The notes beneath the pieces were generated by a model, which had not been told where the DNA came from, searched no databases, and saw nothing but the letters and a program-made list of their open reading frames with translations. A stretch of 64,000 nucleotides of DNA. Origin: Capitella teleta (lineage: Eukaryota > Annelida > Polychaeta > Capitellidae). Position numbers and translations under genes: made by a program. Each line of letters opens with the position of its first letter. Position 1 is the first letter of the stretch. The DNA lies in the NCBI GenBank assembly GCA_000328365.1, contig KB309617.1:385250-449249 (forward strand), given 5' to 3'. This document shows, piece after piece, positions 9,722-20,413 of this stretch.

Positions 9722-10218
9722 CTAAAAATATTCCATTTTGTTGTTCTTTTCACCTTTAAAGCATATTATTGTACTATCAGACATAATAATTATTTCTTTA
9801 CTTGACAAAAGGAATATATTTATCCAGAGATACGGGTGGTTAACCGGCTAACCAATGTCTAAAATATGAACTTAGATTTTGATTTGGTTTTATTGATGCA
9901 GCATTCTGCCAATAACAAGTGTAGTGTGGGAATACGGGTGACAGAAAGTGTATGGATTTTCATTTCCATATCATTCATTGATATACAATTGATCGAACGA
10001 AATCAACGGATTTCAACACAAGAAACTGACAAATTATACCAAGGTCTGAATGACAAATAATTAAATATTATTATACTCAATCAAATAAAAAAGTACTTCA
10101 GATGGATTTGAATTCTATTTAGGCAATCGATGAAAACAAATTTTGTTTACTCAGTGTTAATAGAACACATTATGCCGTTCGTATCATGAACTTAGTGAAA
10201 ACTGAAACGCCCGTCAAC

Positions 10219-10345
10219 ATGAAAGTAAGTAGAACTATTCACCATTATTTCTGACGCAAACATCTGTATTTACAGATATTACTTTGGCATTTAGGGGTGC
10301 ACGAATGCACGGATCACCAAATATATAACACCATAAAATGAATCA
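10219..10345 (+). pseudogene. 5' fragment of a cluster peptide gene (copy 2)
   Basis: The stretch GAAACGCC(C)GTCAACATGAAA|GTAAGTAGAAC repeats the leader, start codons and donor of gene 1 almost exactly. The 51-nt mini-intron ends in TTTACAG at 10275, and the first exon-2 codons (ATATTACTT) match. After about 10 nt the similarity stops and a short unrelated frame ends at a TGA. It is a truncated duplicate of the family's first exon and intron. Confidence 0.7.
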
Positions 10346-10734
10346 ATATTTTATTCCAGTTCTAATTGCATTTGTGTTATTGTTTATATATTCTGCTCCT
10401 CCCCAAAAGCGCTGTATTTCGCCACCTATACAACCTCAAGAATGTGATTTACATTGCTTCGATTACACATTTAAATTTTCATAAAGCTAACTGCTAGCAG
10501 GAAAACGTAAGCACGTTGAATGTTATTGAATTCAGCTATACATCAGAAGCAAGCAAGATGTGATGGTCAGCTTAAAAATATTAAGCCACAATATATTTAA
10601 TGTGTTCTACCCAATATAAGCTGAAGAATGTTGTGGCGAATTACTTATTGATTGGAACCATTTATTATTCAGTGTTGTGATTCACATTTACAATTAATCA
10701 CAGTCATCTCTTGCACCCCAACTGAAAATAAAGC

Positions 10735-11045
10735 GACGCCCATGAGCACTCACGTGATCGATTCCGCGCAATGTGATTGGTCAAAAGATCAACCAATCGT
10801 TCATCAGCTACGGAGTTCTCTATGACGCATGTACACGTCAGAGTTTATGTAAACACGCCAACTGAAAACAATAGATCTCTTTCATCTGCAGACCAAATTG
10901 AACTGCAAATCAAATGAATCTCGAGAGCTTGATTTTTCATGTAACTGCTGTCAAATCTAGTCTATAAAATTAATATGTTCGTGTTCATCAGAATACTACA
11001 CAAATATAAAAAATACATAATGCATTCATGAAAAGTGAACGCTTT
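10735..11045 (+). promoter_or_regulatory. Copied upstream module of the peptide-gene family, now without its gene
   Basis: GACGCCCATGAGCACTCACG, followed directly by TGATCGATTCC, and GTGATTGGTC closely match 16218-16268, upstream of peptide gene 2. The similarity resumes with GAGCTT..TTTTTCAT.TAAC and ends with ATAATGCATTCAT. The module contains a CACGTG E-box and an inverted CCAAT box (ATTGG). Downstream, where a start codon should follow, lies a SINE fragment. This is best read as the promoter relic of a lost family member. Confidence 0.5.
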
Positions 11046-11069
11046 CATCCTTATCCCCACAACCCAAAC

Positions 11070-11200
11070 AAATTGGTGGCCACTGGAGGTTCGAAGCCAG
11101 CCACCAACCTTGTGTCCTTTGGTCAGGCACTTAACTCCTGCTTACCTCCTCGGACCACATAAGCTTTAGTTGCTTCAGGATTCCGAGGTTAAACAAGCCC
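11070..11200 (+). mobile_element. SINE fragment
   Basis: GGTTCGAAGCC (11088-11098) fits the B box of an RNA polymerase III promoter. It is followed by TGTGTCCTTTGGTCAGGCACTT, split here as TGTGTCCTTTGG and TCAGGCACTT, a phrase found in tRNA-derived SINE bodies of many marine animals. The A-box end is missing. Confidence 0.4.
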
Positions 11201-12007
11201 CACAAAATGCAGAACTACTTATCTATGGAACAGAAATAGAAAACAGGGTGCACAAGAATAAAACTATAAAAAAGGGCATGGTCAAGCAAAACAGGGTCAA
11301 GTTGCCTGGGTTGTAGCAGATGAAATCTCAACTTCCCTTTGAACGCATGGAACGATGGAGCGGCCATGACCAAATTAATTTTTTATGGGTTTTACTAGAT
11401 TAAATTAAATCGGTTCAATTAAAAATTATAGTACGACACTTCATGTCATTTGCATCCTATAATAATTAATAATTATATATTGTTTTGCTTTAGCTGATTC
11501 TATCATCAATCCTTTCAAAACAATTTTAATTAAATTCTCTGAGCTTCATGGACACTATTCGCCTTGGGAAACCAAGCAAGTAATTGCCGTTTAAATGATT
11601 TGATATGAATGGCTTTTAAAATTCTCTACATCAATTCAATACAAAATCTCATAAATACCAGTCATTCATGAATACCTAGGCTTACAATGTTTAACGGAAT
11701 CACAGAAGCAAATGGATTGTGAACAAAGTAAAACTAAGGAACTCCAGTGTGATATACATTGCAGCTCACTCATAAAATTTCATTTCACCATGAATTTTTC
11801 AATATAATAGAACAGTTAAAAAGAAAGTATAAAAAATACTCATGAAAGGGAAGAGCCCTGAGAACAAAATTTCAGATAAAAACAGTCTTTAAAATAATAA
11901 ATTCGACAGCTAGTGCCCCTCAATAATAAAAATAAAAATAAAATAATAAAATAAAATAAAATAAAAAATAAAATAAAGTAAAGTAAAGTAAAGTAAAGTA
12001 ATAATAG
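11200..12007. other. AT-rich intergenic DNA ending in pentanucleotide microsatellites
   Basis: No gene is seen. AAAAT-type repeats followed by AAAGT repeats occupy about 11920-12003, directly beside the pogo-like element. Confidence 0.5.
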
Positions 12008-12780
12008 TACAGTAAAACCTCGATGTGTCGAAGTTCGTGGGGTTAGCTCAATTACTTCGACTGAGGGATACTTCGACGAACGGATCGAGGACCGTTATGA
12101 TTTCAAATCGTGTTCTGACGTTTTGATTGACGATATGCGTCATTCACTTATAAACCGCGAGAGGCTATGATTTTGTGATTGAAACAGTAATTAACAAATA
12201 TTAATAAAAAAAGGTTATGTCAAAAGGTGAAAATATTATCTTAGAAATCTTAGGGGGGAAAAAAAATTTCACGGAAGGTTGTTGTAACTCTAAAGGTCTC
12301 AAGTGCCTTCACGTCTAGCTTGCGTTTTGTAGCCATAGCGATGCTGATGAACTAATGATGCTGAAGACAGTTGGTCACTAGGTTTATACTGTTTCTCGCA
12401 TAAACACTCTAAATAAACATCTTTGATAGACATGATATAGTACTGTGGTTGAGGCTTAAATAGAGGAGAGATAAAGGCTGCCGACTGCTTTGTGGGGCCG
12501 GGATGTTTTGATGCTTTGTAAGCAACTGTACCTATAACTCTATTTGAAGTAACCAAACTGAGAAATATGCTTATAGAATTTTTTTTTGACTTCGAGCTAT
12601 AGATCGAAAATATGTCTCGGGGACACAGAAAACATTTCGACACATGGATTAGTTCGAGAAAAAGACGTTCGAGGGACAGATGTTAATGCTAATAATAGGA
12701 GAATCGTCGGGACTTCGAAAAAACTTCCGACACAGAGAGACATTCGAGGGACGGATGTTCGACACATCGAGGTTTAAGTA
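12008..12780 (-). mobile_element. Non-autonomous pogo/Tigger-like DNA transposon, copy 2
   Basis: The same family as the element at 5760-6727, inserted in the opposite direction. The left end TACAGTAAAACCTCGATG is intact. The right end (GAGGTTTAAGTA) has drifted. The minus strand holds the same transposase start (ATGGCTACAAAACGC...) joined to the same downstream sequence (CAACAACCTTCCGTGAA) as in copy 1. The deletion therefore predates both insertions and the pair belong to one amplified MITE-like family. Confidence 0.78.
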
Positions 12781-12825
12781 AACCAATTGTTTCCTCCTCT
12801 TCATTGTACTGGATGCAATGAGACA

Positions 12826-14222
12826 CTATTGCTTCTTCTTTTGGCACCCAGTGTTCCCACAAACTCTTAACTTGCAGCACAGGATTTTTCTGGATATTTT
12901 TTCCAGGTAACTGCAATTGGAAAAGCTATCACATTTCATTTCGGATCAAAATAAATAATTATTACCTGAGGCAATTAATTAATGAGATTTTGTATGCTAC
13001 ATCGTAATGGATCTCCTGATCTGCAAAAAAAAAATATGTTATGAGGAACTTCATCAAATATATCGCTTCAAATTCATTCTCACAAGTACTCACAAGGCAT
13101 AATTATTTACTTTCATTCCACGAGCAAATACTCCTATAAGGCAAGTATTCTACGTCTGGGGGGGTGGGAGGCACCGAATAGCACAGTGGGTTAAACCGCT
13201 GACTGCAATCCTATGCCGACTGCGGGGATCGAGGTCCCGGGTTCGAGACCCGATCAGGCCACGGGCGTTATGATTGTGAATTATAATTGTAATTCTTCAG
13301 TGACTCTACAGTGCTACTCAACTGCGTAACAAGGCCGGGCGCTGTGTACTAATGTCTATGGTGGTATGCAGGATAAAGAACCTTTGGGATTTATCGATAA
13401 AAGTAAGGGGAAACCCCGGTCCCGGGCTTTCTCTTCTGGCGCCCGTATCACCCGAGTGGATTGGGTGGAGCCGTAAAACCCCATCACTCACTCACTTCTA
13501 TGTCTTAACAACCACTATATGAATCCCTGAATTTATAATACTTTTTTGGGACCTCATGCACGAATAGTATATGATTTCACTGTGTGTGTGTGTGTGAGTG
13601 GGGGGGGGGGTTCTTAAAAAAAGAATACACACAAGATTGAGGTGATAAAAATGCTGTGTTGTGTAGGAAAAAGTGTGATTACCTCATTAATATATTTATT
13701 TAGTTGATAAAATATTATTAAATATTATTCGATCATCAATGCATTAAATAATCAATCAGCCACATTATTGGTAATGTATTTTATGCATTGGGTCAACATT
13801 GTAAAACAATTATTCAATTAATTTTAATTTTGCTATATAATATCTTGATCGATAAAACGTGCAAAGTTGTTTTCTCATGATTAACTGACTTCATTATGAT
13901 TATTAATGTGATCCTTACCAGTGCATAGATGGCTTAATTCAATCTCCTCAATCATGAAACATATGAAAGCTTATGTTGAGATAGCAGGTAGTGCTAGGCA
14001 GGCAGAGTCCCAACAATTCATCCCTTTTTCTAGTAGTCAAGTGGATATCCATGAAAGGCCTGCTAATCCTTGAAATCCCCAGCCAGGTGGCCAGGTCCGA
14101 GGCCTAGATAATAAAATGAGACTTGAAGTCCGAAAACTAATGATATTTTGTTGATTCGCGAACTTACCGGCACTGATCACGGAGTCAAGAAAGAAGTTAA
14201 ATCTCTGCACAGAACACTTCAT
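12826..14222 (-). CDS. Candidate four-exon gene for an 81-aa cysteine-containing protein
   Basis: Four minus-strand segments join in a single frame across GT-AG sites: 14222-14168 (ATG to GCCG|GTAAGT), 13969-13919 (to CACTG|GTAAGG), 13020-12966 (TTTGCAG| to CTCAG|GTAATA) and 12910-12826 (TTGCAG| to TAG). The product starts MKCSVQRFNFFLDSVISA, includes DQEIHYDVAYKISL, and ends CCKLRVCGNTGCQKKKQ. Upstream, a CTATATAG box near 14574 and a donor CGAG|GTAAGT at 14348 would fit a non-coding first exon. The exons are short, so a chance chain is possible. A SINE sits in the third intron and a pogo element abuts the 3' end. No family is recognised. Confidence 0.28.
13165..13498 (+). mobile_element. 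tRNA-derived SINE, apparently full length
   Basis: The head has an A box (TAGCACAGTGG, 13179-13189) and a B box (GGTTCGAGACC, 13240-13250), as in a tRNA-derived pol III promoter. The body runs GCCACGGGCGTTATGATTG ... AACTGCGTAACAAGGCCGGG ... GGTATGCAGGATAAAGAACC ... GGAAACCCCGGTCCCGGGCT and ends in a CACTCACTCAC tail. A second copy of the body, without the tRNA head, lies at 42466-42715. Confidence 0.75.
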
Positions 14223-14569
14223 TGAGGGGTCAGAATTGGAGACGGTCACTTGTATCTCATTATCTGCATGTTGATGTTGAATATTCTATTTGGACAGTGT
14301 TCTGAAAGTTAATAATTGCTGGCGTTTATACTTCGAATCACACTTACCTCGTTTGAATCTGGTGACCTGCTCAACTTTTCATGCCACGATAATACAGACA
14401 CATCAGAAGTTCAGAAGAATGAAAGGTTTTTCGTTCCACATTTACGATCAGCTGTTCGTTGCCAATGTTTTTGAATGTAAATTCTATCAACCGGAAATAA
14501 ATAATCTCCTTATTCGATGCATTATGAATTTAGCGAACTTCGAGCGGCTTTTTCAGTGAGCAATCAATC

Positions 14570-15302
14570 CATGCTATATAGTATCTCTGATTAAGCGGAT
14601 TGCCTCTTCTTTAATAAGGAGACTCAAAAAGAGTGATTGTGAATAAAATAACCAAAACTGGACCAAAGATAATTAAAATGATAATTATACCTGCATGGTA
14701 TGGATTGCTTATGTTATTCTGCGCTCATTTATAGATGGGGGATCGTAAAGAGAGTAAAATGAGCTTCTGAACAAGCAGAAATATCATCTCTTGTGTGGCA
14801 CCGCAATGCAAACTCTCTGTTTTGTTTTGATTTTAGGAGATAAACATTAGTGCTACGTACTGTCACAAACATGACACTCTTAAACAAAACAATAGTATGA
14901 GAGCGTTATTTATGAGTTCAATGAGACTTTTTCCATGGTCCCGGGCCCTGTTTGCCGTGGAAATATCACGGAATGATGTGTACACTCTGTCAATTGAGAT
15001 AAATCGTCATAAATGTTGATGAAATTGGAATGGAAATGATATGAATAGCCGTACGTATTACATGTTAGACAAGTTCCAAAATAAACAGGATTACATCCGC
15101 ATCTGCTGGTCTACCAAAAGCAGTGTGTTCTGTTGTCGATTGAAATGCAAGGTTCCTGTGGAAACATAGCGACAAAGGATGCGTACACACAATTTGTAGC
15201 GATTACCCGTCAAAGGCGTCCCTTTTGAACATGGCTGCTGCAAACTGTCAATTTCACCAAGTCATGATCTGTACAACTTTGAGGCAGCGGTAACCTCAAT
15301 TC
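14570..15302. other. Intergenic DNA, no gene recognised
   Basis: AT-rich sequence with no open frame or repeat that I can classify. The CTATATAG box at about 14574 may belong to the candidate minus-strand gene to its left. Confidence 0.35.
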
Positions 15303-15645
15303 ATGCACATTGAAAATGATAGAAAAACTCAAACTATCTTTGTGTTGTGTGCTCAATTCATGCACATTGAAAATGATAAGGGAATTCAAACTATCTTTGT
15401 GTTGTGTGCTCAATTCATGCACATTGAAAATGATAGGAGAATTCAAACTATCTTTGTGTTGTGTGCTCAATTCATGCACATTGAAAATGATAGGAGAATT
15501 CAAACTATCTTTGTGTTGTGTGCTCAATTCATGCACATTGAAAATGATAGGGGAATTCAAATCATCTTTGTGTTGTGTGCTCAATTCATGCACATTGAAA
15601 ATGATAAGGGAGTTCAAACTATCTTGGTGTTGTGTGCTCTTTAAT
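15298..15645. repeat. 57-bp minisatellite, six copies
   Basis: The unit contains TTCATGCACATTGAAAATGA and then CAAACTATCTTTGTGTTGTG. It starts at 15303, 15360, 15417, 15474, 15531 and 15588. Copies differ by only a few bases. Because 57 is a multiple of three, several frames on both strands stay open and give repeated 19-residue units such as MHIENDRRIQTIFVLCAQF. I see no sign that these are translated. Confidence 0.92.
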
Positions 15646-15649
15646 TTGC

Positions 15650-16529
15650 TCTGAGTATGTAGCTCTTTATAAGATAACTAATGGATCTTCTTTAGAACAT
15701 GTTAGCACACTACTGAACCGTCATTTGTTTATTTTTACTGATGCGATACTGAAAGATGTTATCAACCATGTCGCGAGGATTACCAAAAGAGTAGCACTCA
15801 TTGCAAACGAACCTATACGCCTATACTGGTCCTGCTCACTGCAATTGAATTACATTAAAATTTGGTTCATCCTCTTATGACATAGCTACAACAACAACAA
15901 CAAAAAAGAAAACAAAAGCAATTAGTAATGTGAAACATATTATAATGTATGATTACATTACGTGCATTACTCTTAATGCAATTAAGGTTCTAAGAAATAT
16001 GAACTGAATCAATTCTAAGAGTTGAGAACCAATGCAAAGAATTTACAGTGAAGAGTGGTCTTAGGAATAAGTTTTTAGACTTTATTAAGTCTTAAGCCTG
16101 AGCCTGAGAATCTTTGTGAATATCGCCCAGATCGATTTCACCAAAATACAGCACTCTTGTTATTTTCAAGGTGTAAGTCAGATTCCAGTTGCATGACCTA
16201 TACATTCTTACTGAGGATGGTGTGACTCCCATGGGCACCCACGTGATCTATTCCACGCACTACGATTGGTCCATGTGGCTGTGGAAGGCTGAGGAAGGGC
16301 GTGTGCGTGAATTGAATGAAATTACTTGTTTTGAACAAGCTGGCTAAAATCAGTGACGAGCTTTTTTTCATATAACCAGATCCTAATCAAATTAATTTAT
16401 AGACCTTCCGTCGGCTTTTCATTTAATTGCTTTAGATCCAGACAATCAATCTGCTTGTGCCCATCTGAATATATACTAGGGAATAATGCATTCATAAGAT
16501 ACACCGTCAAAGCCAAAAAACCAAACACG
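15650..16529. other. Upstream region of peptide gene 2
   Basis: No gene is recognised between the minisatellite and gene 2. The conserved upstream module at 16215-16270 is listed separately. Confidence 0.4.
16215..16275 (+). promoter_or_regulatory. Conserved upstream module of peptide gene 2 (E-box and CCAAT)
   Basis: GACTCCCATGGGCACCCACG, followed directly by TGATCTATTCC, then CGATTGGTCC matches the module at 10735. It lies about 260-310 nt before the ATG of gene 2. CACGTG and ATTGG are preserved in both copies. A shorter, inverted resemblance (ACGCCCATTAGCTCTGTGATC, near 19418) lies at the same distance from gene 3. Confidence 0.45.
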
Positions 16530-16929
16530 ATGAAGGTATGTAAAGCGAAACTTAACCATCTCTTAAGCTGCAATGTTCTTGCATATTCAATCGCAGAATG
16601 CAGTCCTGGTTCTGTGCGTTGTGCTTCTGATGCAACAAGCCTTTGTTTGTTCGATGCAGTGGGGTAATCGCATTACACCAACAGCGTCCACTGCAACAGA
16701 TGCGTGCAATATCATTTGTGATGAGTGCTATATAATAGCTTCTCCAACGGAGGACGTTGAAAGATGCCGCAATTTTTGTCCAAGTAATAATGTGCCAGTC
16801 GTGGATATCCAGGTGGAGGGAATGGGGTTAATTTGGGCAGACAACGAGCATTTTAAGAATAAAAGAGCATATCTGAGGTGTGTCGAATGCGTGGGATTAT
16901 CTAAACATAATCTCAAATGTACTTGGTAA
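16530..16929 (+). CDS. Cysteine-rich secreted peptide gene 2 of the cluster (112 aa)
   Basis: ATG AAG (16530-16535) is followed by a 61-nt intron (GTATGT...TCGCAG, to 16596), then exon 2 at 16597-16929. The intron length is not a multiple of three, so splicing is needed for the frame. The product begins MKNAVLVLCVVLLMQQAFVC, a clear signal peptide. The mature part carries C-x3-C-x2-C-x12-C-x3-C. A 33-residue stretch absent from the paralogues follows, then KRAYLRC. The core ICDEC and the AYxxC motif tie it to genes 1 and 3, although overall identity looks low. AATAAA lies at 17002-17007, about 73 nt after the stop. Function unknown; a secreted signalling or defence peptide is the natural guess. 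Confidence 0.68.
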
Positions 16930-17001
16930 TCGACCTGATTATCCATCCACATTGATTCAACTGACGGTTTCTCTGTAAACTTCTCTGTATGACTTGGCTG
17001 T

Positions 17002-17007
17002 AATAAA
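17002..17007 (+). terminator. Polyadenylation signal of peptide gene 2
   Basis: An AATAAA in the sequence GGCTGTAATAAATTTG, at the expected distance after the stop codon. Confidence 0.5.
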
Positions 17008-17146
17008 TTTGAATCATTATTCATTGTTGTTTTAATTTTGTGGTTCTTCCTAAGAATGCTAGACAATGTTGCTCTCTATATATTGTGTGCATAATTTATT
17101 TCCCATACATGGTACATGTAGTTCCAAACATGAAATTCAACACAGG

Positions 17147-17172
17147 TTGGAAAAAAAAAAAAACAAAAAAAA

Positions 17173-17203
<31 letters not shown>

Positions 17204-17240
17204 CACACACACTCACACACACACTCACACACACATTCAA
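17147..17240. repeat. Poly(A) run followed by (CA)n microsatellite
   Basis: About 40 nt of nearly pure A leads into a CA repeat with occasional CT interruptions. The histidine/threonine-rich frames across it are artefacts. Confidence 0.95.
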
Positions 17241-18688
17241 ACAGTAACCAGTCAAGTAAGTAGTGCATGTAGTATGCAGATTTACTAAACTGCATTTGAA
17301 TTTAAATTTTCTGGGCTCTTTGTTTGGGTGCACAGGTGGTTGGGTTTTTTAATTATATGTGTCGTGGTCCAATTGAAGTGGAGTTTTTTTCCCAGAACCC
17401 TGAAGAGCATTTACATGCTAGTCACTAGCTATAATGTTTTTCCTCAAATATGTGAACTCACATGATACTGCCATTTTTCGATGCGAAAATAAATTATTGT
17501 TGATTCCTCTGAATGAATCCTTTTATGATATAATTTCACTCTTCTCATTTTTAGTCCTTGAGCTGGCAGCCCAAATTCCAGGAAAAGGTACCAAATATTC
17601 GGGCAAAACGAGACAGCAATTTTTTTTTTAAATTCAACATCCCTAGTTAACGTTTTGGCATGATAGCAGTATCAAAGAGATAGCTTATGTATAGAAAACA
17701 CGTTTTGGAAATGGTAGGGGTGTGTCCAAAAGGACAATATTACGTATTTCTAAATGTGTTTAGTGTTCATAGATTTCATTTCAAAATATGTACAACTGCA
17801 TGTCAAACACAAATACGGACATCAGTTGCACCCTAGACTGGAAAGTGATTACTTTTGACTGAAATGTGCGGTTTTAGGACCGATTTTGAATTATTTTATA
17901 AAATATGTCTCCGATAGATGTAGTTTTCTATAACTCTGCTCAAACTGTAGTTATATGGCTAACGTTTTCCCCAGAGCTAGGGACCCCCATTCATATCACA
18001 TCTAACAAATGTAAACAATTTAGAAACTGTTCATAAATTAAATTAATAATTAATTTAATTTTTACATATTTTGCATAATTATTATGCAAAATATGTAAGC
18101 CCCCTAATTGACGACCGTGGCCAAAATAAATTTACAATACCAGCTGTATTTTTCTTTTCTTTTTTATTATTGTTATTATTACCATTTTTTTTTTATTTTT
18201 TTTTTTTTTTTTTTTTTAAGGCTGCATATGTCATAACACCCCATCATAGACCCAAGGGTACTAAAGTTTTATAAACGCACTCACAATTCCAGTTAATGCT
18301 GAACAAATCAATGAAATTTCTCATTTACGACGATAATAATATATAACATTTCGTGAATTTGGCGTAATCTTGGGCATTATGGTTGATCTTTAAGGAAACA
18401 AAGCGTACAAAAAAATTATATGATATAGGAATAGATTATATTTACACTTTGGCATTCATCATGCAAAGATGAATCGGGGGCTTCATTCGTTAATGTGGCG
18501 CAACATCTCGCAGCTATGAGTGTGCGCGTGAACACAATATAAATCAACTTTAATCATGTCATGGTCATTAATTTGTGCTTTTGCAACCAAAAAAATTAAA
18601 TAAATCAATGCTTTATATGCAAGAAGTAAATTTTATGCAAGTTTTTTTTGCCCGGGCATCGGCTGGATGTAAGCATTGTTTATGGTTC
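17241..18688. other. Intergenic DNA, no gene recognised
   Basis: AT-rich, with a short palindrome (TTTTGCATAATTATTATGCA, 18069-18088) and a T-run at 18186-18218. No coding or RNA feature is supported. Confidence 0.4.
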
Positions 18689-19106
18689 CTAGCCGATTCT
18701 CTTTAATCCGAGCACAAAATCCTTGCACTGTTTATATGCCGATCGGTCGTTCCTGTCTTCGCAATACTGGAAGCATTTATCGAGCAAGCCAGAAGGATCG
18801 GCCATGCCATATCGAAGATATAAACGATGGCAGCCCTTGCAGACGTGGCAACCCCTCACTGACGTCATTCTTGCTGCTAAGTCTTCTTCTGTAGGCATAT
18901 TCCTTTCTGGTGTTTTGTTCGTCGGGGGGTTTCGATCGGGAAGTTTGCGAGTGGTCACTTTGAGGATTTCAATCAGAGCCCAGGTGAGCACACAAGCATC
19001 GATTGTTGCATGCACCAGGAGAACAAAGCAGATCACAAGGACTTGTATCTGTAAAATAGATATTTCTAGCAGGTAAAATGGTGAACAGTTCTATACTTAC
19101 TTTCAT
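18689..19106 (-). CDS. Cysteine-rich secreted peptide gene 3 of the cluster (121 aa)
   Basis: The ATG AAA start (19106-19101) is followed by a 52-nt intron (GTAAGT...TTTACAG, 19100-19049) and exon 2 down to 18689. The spliced start is MKIQVLVICFVLLVHATIDA, a signal peptide, then CVLTWALIEILKVTTRKLPD, nearly the same segment as in gene 1. The C-terminal core is C-x2-C-x2-C-x18-C-x3-C-x11-C, ending SAYKQC. Length is identical to gene 1, although it lies on the opposite strand about 10 kb away. The intron must be removed to keep the frame. A CATATAAAA box near 19450 (minus strand) may be its promoter. Function unknown. Confidence 0.7.
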
Positions 19107-20413
19107 CTTGACGGGCGTTTCCACTGTGAATTCAAGAAATGGGCATCGAAATATGCTCTCCAGATATCATTCACACAAAAACCCACCCATTGATTGAATA
19201 AATTTAATCAAAATCCCCCCCTTCCTGCACAAGCACGTTTTATTTGATCAGGTCGATCGGGTTGAATGGCCACATTGTCTCGTTCTGAAGAGAATGAGTT
19301 AATGAAAATAATTATTTTCTTTTCTTTGCATTTGAATATGCCACAGCAGCCAACGCTTCAAATGTTTGTTGTTTGTCTCGTCGCGCTAATAGCATTGCCT
19401 TTGTAAAATACCAACCCACGCCCATTAGCTCTGTGATCAGATCTTTTTTTTTATATGCTAGGCTATATCGTGTTTTACATTACCGCGTGTGACGTGGAGA
19501 GCAGTGACCTTGAACTTTCGTTATGATACAGTGATTCAATGTAGAGGACTAGAGGTACATTGTGTAAGTTTTATAGACATAAGTGAAAGGGGGCGTAATG
19601 ATTGGAGAGGGTTGAAAAGTGAGAAGAAGAGTTCACAGACAAAAACAGAAGATAAAAAAAAGTCACCAGCATGACTGTAATGTGATGTTAATATAACGAT
19701 TTCAGTGCATGGTTTTCAATTTCCGGGAATTCCCATGCTTTTTGTTAAAATTGTTAGATGCTTGAGACTATTCCCAGATATGAAAAAGCTGGTGTCGTCT
19801 GCTCTGAGTGAGAATCAGAGAAGCACAGGCTAGCCAATGCCTAGCTTTTTGACATCATATCATTTCCCAGAAAAGCCTTCCAAGTTCAAACGCTTGAACT
19901 GTACGCACACAATAACTGCTGAGATGCCTTATGATCACAATGCATATTCTACAATGTAGAATTCATATCGAATCGAATCCACGAAAATACTAAATGTTTT
20001 TTGATCGGGCCAGTCCGAAACCTCAAATCAAGCGGAAAATTTTGTTTGTTTTGATTGGTTGCCAACTTATCAGAGTATAAAGAACTTGATTGTTTAATTT
20101 GCAAAATAATGTGTGGTTTTAGACTGATCCAGTATGGTGGCGTGGGAGTACATCCCAATATTATGGGGAGAAATGCTGACAAAATATCTCATTCAATTCC
20201 CTTTGTTATCATATTGGTGAACATAGATTTAAATAGGTATAAATGATGAAAAGATCTTGAAGAGAGCAGACACAAAATGAATGAACATCGGGCCATGGAA
20301 TGTTCTTATAGACAATCATAACACTGAGCTCAATCAATCGATTCTATTTAAACAGTATATTCCATGCTAATTAATACGTCGCCGGCTGATTGCATCGACT
20401 GTAACTGGCGTTT
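19107..20413. other. Intergenic DNA between peptide gene 3 and the decayed copy
   Basis: Holds the probable upstream region of gene 3. This includes the ACGCCCATTAGCTCTGTGAT resemblance to the family module and the minus-strand TATA-like box near 19450. The rest shows no recognisable features. Confidence 0.35.

Larger units (their letters stand above)
8439..10218. other. Intergenic DNA between peptide gene copies
   Basis: Apart from the hairpin at 9371-9406 and the weak open frame at 9449-9721, both listed separately, I see only AT-rich sequence. Confidence 0.4.

Noticed and set aside
13179-13255. A tRNA gene
   Set aside because: A and B boxes are present, but the sequence continues into a SINE body that recurs at 42466, and no clean cloverleaf can be drawn.
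15210-15654. Repeat-domain proteins in three frames
   Set aside because: A minisatellite of 57 bp keeps frames open automatically; nothing favours any one frame.
17040-17333. Lysine/threonine/histidine-rich and cysteine/valine-rich frames on both strands
   Set aside because: They are produced by a poly(A) run and a CA microsatellite.
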